Below are positions 15,620-20,212 of a DNA stretch of 20,212 bases, piece after piece; positions within the stretch are counted from its first letter, which is position 1, and each line of letters opens with the position of its first letter. Both the position numbers and the translations under genes were made by a program. Source of the DNA: Candidatus Kuenenia stuttgartensis. GTDB taxonomy: Bacteria > Bacteroidota > Bacteroidia > Flavobacteriales_D > Crocinitomicaceae. The notes beneath the pieces are model-generated. The model was not told the DNA's origin. It saw nothing but the letters and a program-made list of their open reading frames with translations, and did no database searches. Location: assembly GCA_943326025.2 (NCBI GenBank), contig CALPRR020000021.1, positions 1 through 20,212 on the forward strand, read 5' to 3'.

Positions 15620-15651
15620 AATTCTATTAAAAAGACACTTTTTATAGAATT
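15620..15651. repeat. Imperfect hairpin/palindrome in the kdsB-dprA divergent region
   Basis: Left arm AATTCTATTAAAAAG (15620-15634), loop ACA, right arm CTTTTTATAGAATT (15638-15651): 14 complementary pairs with a single bulged T. It lies 81-112 nt upstream of dprA and 85-116 nt upstream of kdsB, with no ORF around it. It lacks a GC-rich stem, so a terminator role is less likely than an operator-like palindrome or a leader RNA hairpin. Confidence 0.6.
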
Positions 15652-15731
15652 ATTGCCTCCTAATTTGTTTTTAAATCGAATAATTTTTATTAAATTCAAG
15701 ATAACTAACAATTATTTAAATTAAAATATCA

Positions 15732-16817
15732 GTGAATAACTATCAAATCGCATTAACATTATTAAAAGGAATAGGACCTAAAAAAGCTAAATTATTACTT
15801 TCAAAATTAGATTCAATTGAATCAATCTTTAACGATTCATATTCTAAAATTTCAAGTTTGACTGGAATTGGAATAAATTTACTAAAACAAATGGACCGAA
15901 AGGAAGCTTTAGCAAAATCAGATGTATATCAAGAATATTTTACTAAAAATGGAATTCATACCCATTTTTATATCGAAAAAAATTATCCAAGAAGATTGAA
16001 GCAATGTGCAGATGCTCCATTACTATTATTCAGTAAAGGAAATATGGATTTCAATGCATCTAAACTTGTTTCCGTTGTTGGAACTAGAAATGCTTCAGAA
16101 TATGGTAAAAGTATTTGCGAAGAATTAATCAATGGTTTCGCAGGAAAAGATATAGTAGTTATTAGTGGAATGGCTTACGGAATTGATATTTGTGTTCATC
16201 AATTATGTGTTAAAAATAATATTCCAACTATTGGAGTTCTTGGGCATGGTTTAGATAGAATTTATCCAAGTATTCATAAAGCAACTGCAAATAAAATGAT
16301 GTTAAATGGAGGTTTGTTGACTGAATTTTTACCAGGAACTAAACCTGATAGAGAAAATTTTCCTATGCGAAATAGAATTGTTGCGGGAATGTCTGATGCA
16401 ACAATTGTTGTGGAAAGTAAAGATTCAGGAGGATCATTAATTACGGCAGAATTAGCAAATGATTATAGTAGAGATGTATTTGCATATCCAGGGAATGTAG
16501 GTCAGATATACTCTAAGGGTTGTAATGCTTTAATCGCAAAACAGAAAGCTCATTTAATAACAAACAGTAATGATTTTTTAAAATTAATGCAATGGGAAGA
16601 TGAATTAAAAAAAAATGTACAAACTCAACTTTTCACTGATTTAACTCCTGAAGAAATGTCAATAATAAATTTGTTTTCAAATGAAAGTGTTTTAAATCTT
16701 GATGTGATTTCAATTAAATCAAATTTACCAATCTCTAAAACAAATGTCCTATTGTTCAATTTAGAGTTAAGTGGAATTGTAAAATCCTTACCAGGTAAAA
16801 TGTACAAGATGTGTTAA
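15732..16817 (+). CDS. dprA: DNA-processing protein DprA
   Basis: 361 residues, typical for DprA. It binds incoming single-stranded DNA in the cytoplasm and loads RecA during natural transformation. N-terminal helix-hairpin-helix motifs: LLKGIGPKKAKLLL (10-23) and LTGIG (43-47). The central Rossmann-like DNA-binding domain (about 80-290) carries VVGTRNASEYG (115-125), ISGMAYGID (144-152), FPMRNRIVAG (210-219) and SKDSGGSLITAE (229-240). A C-terminal winged-helix domain (about 303-361) ends GKMYKMC. The start is GTG: an in-frame TAA lies at 15717-15719 and no ATG intervenes. No other competence gene is nearby. It is separated from convergent pit by a terminator. Confidence 0.96.
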   Translation: MNNYQIALTLLKGIGPKKAKLLLSKLDSIESIFNDSYSKISSLTGIGINLLKQMDRKEALAKSDVYQEYFTKNGIHTHFYIEKNYPRRLKQCADAPLLLFSKGNMDFNASKLVSVVGTRNASEYGKSICEELINGFAGKDIVVISGMAYGIDICVHQLCVKNNIPTIGVLGHGLDRIYPSIHKATANKMMLNGGLLTEFLPGTKPDRENFPMRNRIVAGMSDATIVVESKDSGGSLITAELANDYSRDVFAYPGNVGQIYSKGCNALIAKQKAHLITNSNDFLKLMQWEDELKKNVQTQLFTDLTPEEMSIINLFSNESVLNLDVISIKSNLPISKTNVLLFNLELSGIVKSLPGKMYKMC

Positions 16818-16822
16818 AAAAA

Positions 16823-16855
16823 AATGCCTTCGACCCAATTTAGGAGGAAGGCATT
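16823..16855. terminator. Intrinsic terminator of the pit operon, also between dprA and pit
   Basis: A perfect 9-bp inverted repeat, AATGCCTTC (16823-16831) / GAAGGCATT (16847-16855), with a 15-nt loop. For minus-strand transcription the stem runs into nine consecutive T residues (the A-run 16817-16825), a textbook terminator for pit. The plus-strand side (CTGACTTT) is a poor U-tract, so it stops dprA transcripts less well. The T-run overlaps the dprA stop codon. Confidence 0.88.
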
Positions 16856-16874
16856 CTGACTTTAATAATATTGA

Positions 16875-18458
16875 CTATTTGAAAAGACAGATAATGTAAT
16901 AAAATATGGCAGCAAATAAAGCACTAACTGGAATAGTCAATACCCATGCCCATAATAAGTTGATAGTTACCCCCCATCTTACAGCGCTTAAACGTCTTGT
17001 TGCTCCAACACCAATAATCGAACCTGTAATTGTATGAGTTGTTGAAACTGGAATACCCATTTGCGAAACTGTAAATAATGTTAATGCTCCTGCTGTTTCA
17101 GCACAAACACCTTCTAAAGGAGTTACTTTAGTGATTTTAGACCCCATTGTTTTAACAATTTTCCAACCACCAAATAATGTTCCAATACCAATCATCATAT
17201 AACATCCAAAAGAAATCCAGAATGGCATAGTTTCAGAGTTAACTTTCGTTACTTTTTTAAAGTGTTCTTTGATATTCCAGTCACTAGAAACATAATTTTT
17301 AAAAATACCCGCTTTAGAATAATTTTTATCTAATGTTTTATCTTTAAAAATTATTTCATTTGATTCAGAATCATAAATATCATGACCTTTGGAATATACA
17401 TGTAATTTTTCTAATTCGTCATCCACTTCATTAAAGCTTGGAATAATTGAAGATTTAGAATAATTAGTATTTTTTATTTTTTCATTAAAAATAACTTCTT
17501 GAGTATTTACATCAATAATCTTATCACCTTCTTTGTAAAATTGAATATTTTCAATTTCTCCAAATTTTGGTTTGTATTTTTGAATTTTACCATGGTTATC
17601 TTTGTATTCTATTTGCATTACTTCTGCAATTTGAAAATTTGGATTAATATCTCCTTTAATTTCACCATTTCTATGCATGTTTCCATACACCATCAAAGCT
17701 GCACAAATAATACCCATTACTTTTTGAGAATCTGCTCCACCATGTCCTAAAGAAAAGGCTGCTGATGATAATAATTGTAATCGTTTATACATATTTGACT
17801 CTTTTAAAGCAGTTTGCTTTTTACCATGAATCAACATGTAGTAAATATAGGCTAAGATAAAAATCGCTAACATAGAAACAACGATCCATTTCATAGCTAC
17901 AGTCATATCCATGTATTCAACCATATAATCCATTAGAATATATATACCGATTGAGCCAGCAAGAATCACAAAAAACTTTAATACAAATTGTCTACTTATT
18001 GTTACCAATGCAATTAAAAAAGCAATAATTCCTCCAATAATAGGAGCTAAGAAAATAAATAGTATCACTTTTATTATTTCTGCTGAAGCAATTACATCTA
18101 AGCCTCCATGTGCAACTGCAGCTCCTGCGAAACCACCAATTAATGTATGTGAAGATGAAGAAGGTATACCTAATCTCCATGTGAATAAATTCCATGCAGT
18201 AGCCGCTAATAAACCAGCCAATATCACCCAAAGATCAATTGCATTACTATCAACTGTTTTTGCAACCGTATTTCCAACACTCATATCGAAAACCCAGAAT
18301 GCAATGATGTTAAAACCGGCTGCCCAAACTACCGCTTGAAATGGAGTCAATACTTTTGTAGAAACAACAGTTGCAATTGAATTGGCCGCATCGTGAAAAC
18401 CATTTACCAAGTCAAACAACAAGGCTATAATGATTACAATTATTAATAATGTAAACAT
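16875..18458 (-). CDS. pit: PiT-family inorganic phosphate transporter with an inserted loop repeat
   Basis: 527 residues. It imports phosphate through the inner membrane, coupled to H+ or Na+. The two inverted-repeat signatures are present: NGFHDAANSIAT (19-30) near the N-terminus and GIPVSTTHTITGS (468-480) in the last third, with GIPSSSSHTLIGG (97-109) as the equivalent of the latter in the first half. The second substrate-motif region reads LGHGGADSQKVMG (237-249), where many homologues have Asn in place of Ala242. The large cytoplasmic loop (about 262-405) holds two ungapped tandem units, 302-338 and 349-385. It lies 28 nt downstream of the DUF47 gene in the same operon and ends at the 16823-16855 terminator. 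Assignment as a phosphate carrier is strong; sulfate use, known for some relatives, cannot be excluded. Confidence 0.92.
   Translation of the reverse strand: MFTLLIIVIIIALLFDLVNGFHDAANSIATVVSTKVLTPFQAVVWAAGFNIIAFWVFDMSVGNTVAKTVDSNAIDLWVILAGLLAATAWNLFTWRLGIPSSSSHTLIGGFAGAAVAHGGLDVIASAEIIKVILFIFLAPIIGGIIAFLIALVTISRQFVLKFFVILAGSIGIYILMDYMVEYMDMTVAMKWIVVSMLAIFILAYIYYMLIHGKKQTALKESNMYKRLQLLSSAAFSLGHGGADSQKVMGIICAALMVYGNMHRNGEIKGDINPNFQIAEVMQIEYKDNHGKIQKYKPKFGEIENIQFYKEGDKIIDVNTQEVIFNEKIKNTNYSKSSIIPSFNEVDDELEKLHVYSKGHDIYDSESNEIIFKDKTLDKNYSKAGIFKNYVSSDWNIKEHFKKVTKVNSETMPFWISFGCYMMIGIGTLFGGWKIVKTMGSKITKVTPLEGVCAETAGALTLFTVSQMGIPVSTTHTITGSIIGVGATRRLSAVRWGVTINLLWAWVLTIPVSALFAAIFYYIICLFK
17304..17555 (-). 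repeat. Tandem 37-residue repeat inside the PiT cytoplasmic loop
   Basis: PiT residues 302-338 (17445-17555) and 349-385 (17304-17414) align without gaps: 14 of 37 positions are identical, including E2, Y7, G10, I13, D15, E20, I22, F23, K26 and the run NYSK at 31-34. A 10-residue linker separates them. The similarity is visible at the protein level, so this is an old duplication. Confidence 0.8.
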
Positions 18459-18486
18459 AAAAAGTAACTGAAATTAAAAAGTTTAA

Positions 18487-19134
18487 TTAAGCGTATTTTA
18501 CTACAATCGATTCCATTACATTCCCTGCATCTTCGCATTTATCTGTAACTTCTTCCATCAATTGATATATTTCTCTCTTTTTAATCAAAATTTTAATATC
18601 TGTCTCATATTCAAATAATTTTTCAATTGATAATTCAAAAATATCATCTACTTGGTTTTCAATACCATTAATTTTAATGATACAATCAACAACTTTTTGA
18701 ATATTTTTTAAATTTCTTAATTCAATCACTGCGCTATTTACAGATAATACTGATTCTTTAATCGCATCAGCCATTTTCTGAATTCCTGAATCGGTAGTTG
18801 GATCAATCTTGTAGCCTGTAATTTTTTTACCAACTGCATAAATGTAATCTGCTATATCATCTAGTGCAGAAGCTAAACTGTGAATATCTTCTCTGTCAAA
18901 AGGTGTAATAAAGTTTTTTCCTAATTCAACAAAAATAGTATGAGTTAGTACATCGTTTTGATGCTCTAAATCTTCCATTTCTTTAACAATTGAAGCTCTT
19001 TTGTTGTGATCAGATTCATTTACAACTAAAACTAATTTACTTGCGATTGACTCTAAATTTGCACTTGCTGATTCAAATAAAGTGTAAAATATTTTATCTT
19101 TTGGTAAAAAGAATTTTAAGATACCTGATGCCAT
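18487..19134 (-). CDS. DUF47/PhoU-like Pit accessory protein
   Basis: 215 residues, all helical and without a signal peptide, typical for the DUF47 (TIGR00153-type) family, relatives of PhoU. Family features: the start MASGILKFFLPKDKIFYTLF, the acidic metal-binding stretches EDLEHQND (54-61) and FDREDIHSLASALDDIADYI (79-98), and the late segment EEVTDKCEDAGNVMES. It is encoded just upstream of pit in one operon, the usual pairing in bacteria, and it probably gates or modulates PiT at the cytoplasmic face. A perfect -7 element lies 17 nt upstream of the ATG. Confidence 0.93.
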   Translation of the reverse strand: MASGILKFFLPKDKIFYTLFESASANLESIASKLVLVVNESDHNKRASIVKEMEDLEHQNDVLTHTIFVELGKNFITPFDREDIHSLASALDDIADYIYAVGKKITGYKIDPTTDSGIQKMADAIKESVLSVNSAVIELRNLKNIQKVVDCIIKINGIENQVDDIFELSIEKLFEYETDIKILIKKREIYQLMEEVTDKCEDAGNVMESIVVKYA

Positions 19135-19151
19135 TTTATTTATTTTTTGGG

Positions 19152-19159
19152 CAAATATA
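19152..19159 (-). promoter_or_regulatory. -7 promoter element of the DUF47-pit operon
   Basis: TATATTTG on the minus strand, followed by C, is a perfect TAnnTTTG, giving a leader of about 11 nt before the DUF47 ATG. The rest of 19135-19315 is AT-rich and shows no other gene. No Pho-box-like direct repeat is evident. Confidence 0.6.
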
Positions 19160-19315
19160 CAAGTAAAATTAAGTTGTAATTAAAAGTTGAAATTTAGTAA
19201 CGTTAAAATAATATTGAATATCAAAAAAGGTAATATTAATAAAATGATTAAATGCTAGGTAGTTGTAATTCTGATGAAAAACCGGATAGGTTATTTTGAT
19301 GTTTATTGGTTTAAA

Positions 19316-19591
19316 TTAATTCAAATGAAACGGCATTACTTCAAAAATTTCAGAAATTGACCATTTAGTTGTTTTAATTTCTTCTCCGTGTTTCATGAAT
19401 TTTTTCAACAAAACTTCTTCTTTACCCTTTTCTACAATTCCTGAAAACATTGTTTCTCCAGTCTCATAATAGATTGTCAAAGGACCTTCAATTAAATTCT
19501 CTTTTTTTGAAATTTTAACTCTTGGATTGCCATTTCCCCAAAAACACATCCAAACTCCTTCTTGCTGATTGTCGTAGTAATTTCCAAACAT
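19316..19591 (-). CDS. Small MORN-repeat protein (YwqK-like)
   Basis: 91 residues. The pattern YYDNQQEGVWMCFWGNGNPR, followed by NLIEGPLTIYYETGETMFSG, is two MORN_2-like units of the YwqK type (G-x-W/L-x-x-Y/F-x-x-x-G, then a strand). A short charged tail follows. It has no signal peptide. The first unit begins at residue 3, and an in-frame TAG lies three codons before the ATG, so the gene is short by nature or is a remnant of a longer MORN protein. YwqK is named as an antitoxin in Bacillus, but no toxin gene sits next to this one, so that role should not be assumed. TACCTTTA at 19613-19620 (minus strand) is a near-consensus -7 element. Confidence 0.65.
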   Translation of the reverse strand: MFGNYYDNQQEGVWMCFWGNGNPRVKISKKENLIEGPLTIYYETGETMFSGIVEKGKEEVLLKKFMKHGEEIKTTKWSISEIFEVMPFHLN

Positions 19592-19737
19592 ATTCTTCTA
19601 TTTTGATTAGTCTAAAGGTATAGCATCTGTTATACTTTGAGTTTAAGTTACAATTAAGAATATATTAGCATTACATTCCTTAAATATTCTTCTCAGTTAA
19701 ACTTTTCTTAAAGAATATAATTTGATTTCAAATTTCC

Positions 19738-19745
19738 TACCTTTG
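19738..19745 (+). promoter_or_regulatory. -7 promoter element of mnmE
   Basis: TACCTTTG followed by C is a perfect TAnnTTTG that ends 4 nt before the mnmE ATG, implying a leaderless or nearly leaderless mRNA. A TTTG at 19721-19724 is too close (13 nt) to be a standard -33 box. Confidence 0.6.
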
Positions 19746-19749
19746 CACC

Positions 19750-20212
19750 ATGAGTCAATTCAACAATACAAACGATACAATTTGCGCCATAGCAACTGCG
19801 AATGGAGTTGGTGCAATCGGATTAATACGTGTTTCTGGGAATAAATCTTTGGAAATAGTTTCAGCGGTTTTTTCAAAATCGTTAGTTGAGAAAGCAACTC
19901 ATACCGTTCATTTCGGAACCATCTTATCAGAAAACAAAGACATCATTGATGAAGTTTTAGTTTCTATTTTTCATCAAGGTAAAAGTTTTACGGGAGAAGA
20001 AAGTGCTGAAATTGCCTGCCATGGTTCGCCTTATATTCAACAACAAATCATGCGCGTTTTGTTGCAAAATGGGTGTCGTTTAGCAGAACCGGGAGAGTTT
20101 ACCATGCGTGCCTTTATGAATGGTAAAATGGACCTTTCACAAGCCGAAGCGGTAGCTGATCTAATTGCCTCTCAATCGAAGAATGCGCATACCATCGCCA
20201 TGAAACAAATGC
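19750..20212 (+). CDS. mnmE: tRNA modification GTPase MnmE, 5' part (cut by the window edge)
   Basis: 154 codons plus one base are visible, open to the right edge. The protein is the N-terminal domain of MnmE (TrmE), which binds a formyl-tetrahydrofolate-type cofactor and, with MnmG, modifies U34 in the anticodon wobble position of certain tRNAs. Recognisable family motifs are TICAIATANGVGAIGLIRVSG near the start, FTGEESAEIACHGSPYI in the middle, and AEPGEFTMRAFMNGKMDLSQ followed by AEAVADLI near the edge. The helical and GTPase domains (G1 motif and the C-terminal Cys) lie outside the window. The ATG is fixed by the promoter element 4 nt upstream. Confidence 0.97.
   Translation, partial: MSQFNNTNDTICAIATANGVGAIGLIRVSGNKSLEIVSAVFSKSLVEKATHTVHFGTILSENKDIIDEVLVSIFHQGKSFTGEESAEIACHGSPYIQQQIMRVLLQNGCRLAEPGEFTMRAFMNGKMDLSQAEAVADLIASQSKNAHTIAMKQM

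Noticed and set aside
17992..18231. Minus-strand ORF in another frame of pit, rich in Cys, Trp and Phe
   Set aside because: Typical frame-shadow composition inside a membrane-protein gene; no start signal or homology.
19280..19298. AACC/GGTT hairpin with flanking A and T runs downstream of the MORN gene
   Set aside because: The core stem is only 4 bp; it may help termination but is near what chance gives in AT-rich DNA.
19316..19591. Toxin-antitoxin module
   Set aside because: Only a MORN (YwqK-like) protein is present; the flanks encode the phosphate operon and mnmE, with no toxin.
1..20212. CRISPR array, tRNA or rRNA genes, phage or integrative element
   Set aside because: No regularly spaced repeats, cloverleaf-like segments, integrase or transposase were found; all gaps are under 200 nt and accounted for.

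Overview
This window is AT-rich (roughly 30% GC by eye), densely coded chromosomal DNA that looks like the Bacteroidota, most likely a member of the Flavobacteriales (Crocinitomicaceae/Cryomorphaceae-like). The grounds are the -7 promoter element TAnnTTTG in front of many genes, the lack of obvious Shine-Dalgarno sequences, an HU-CCDC81/SPOR protein, a PiT transporter paired with a DUF47 protein, DUF6132 and YwqK-like MORN proteins, and Kdo/heptose (LPS) genes. I see no rRNA, tRNA, CRISPR array, phage gene or intact insertion sequence. No gap exceeds 300 bases. The larger gaps (5318-5438, 15536-15731, 19135-19315, 19592-19749) hold promoters and one hairpin.

Layout. 1-2538 (+): soluble hybrid histidine kinase (three PAS, HisKA, HATPase, receiver, Hpt), perhaps cut by the left edge. 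A shared terminator at 2595-2620 separates it from a tight four-gene minus-strand operon (4266 down to 2626): DUF6132 membrane protein, DUF2892-like membrane protein, OsmC-like protein, and a rhodanese-thioredoxin fusion lipoprotein. This looks like a thiol or sulfane-sulfur module; the two small membrane proteins carry the same GCASGxC motif. 4325-5317 (-): GT9 heptosyltransferase with a GTG start. 5439-11204 (+): a locus with two SGNH proteins, an MBOAT acyltransferase, a lipoprotein and a PsbP/DcrB-like exported protein, which probably O-acetylates a surface or envelope glycan.

11209-13479 (-): CPA2 cation/proton antiporter with C-terminal Usp-like domains. 13564-14739 (-): HU-CCDC81/SPOR protein. 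14804-15535 (-): kdsB. 15732-16817 (+): dprA. 16875-19134 (-): the phosphate pair, PiT permease and its DUF47/PhoU-like partner, ending in a strong terminator. 19316-19591 (-): small MORN-repeat protein. 19750-20212 (+): 5' part of mnmE, cut by the right edge.

Most genes are housekeeping or envelope functions. The least ordinary items are the GCASGxC thiol operon, the two-SGNH/MBOAT locus (one SGNH has GGS in place of GDS), a tandem 37-residue repeat inserted in the PiT cytoplasmic loop, the very short or absent leaders implied by promoter positions, and a hairpin between kdsB and dprA.
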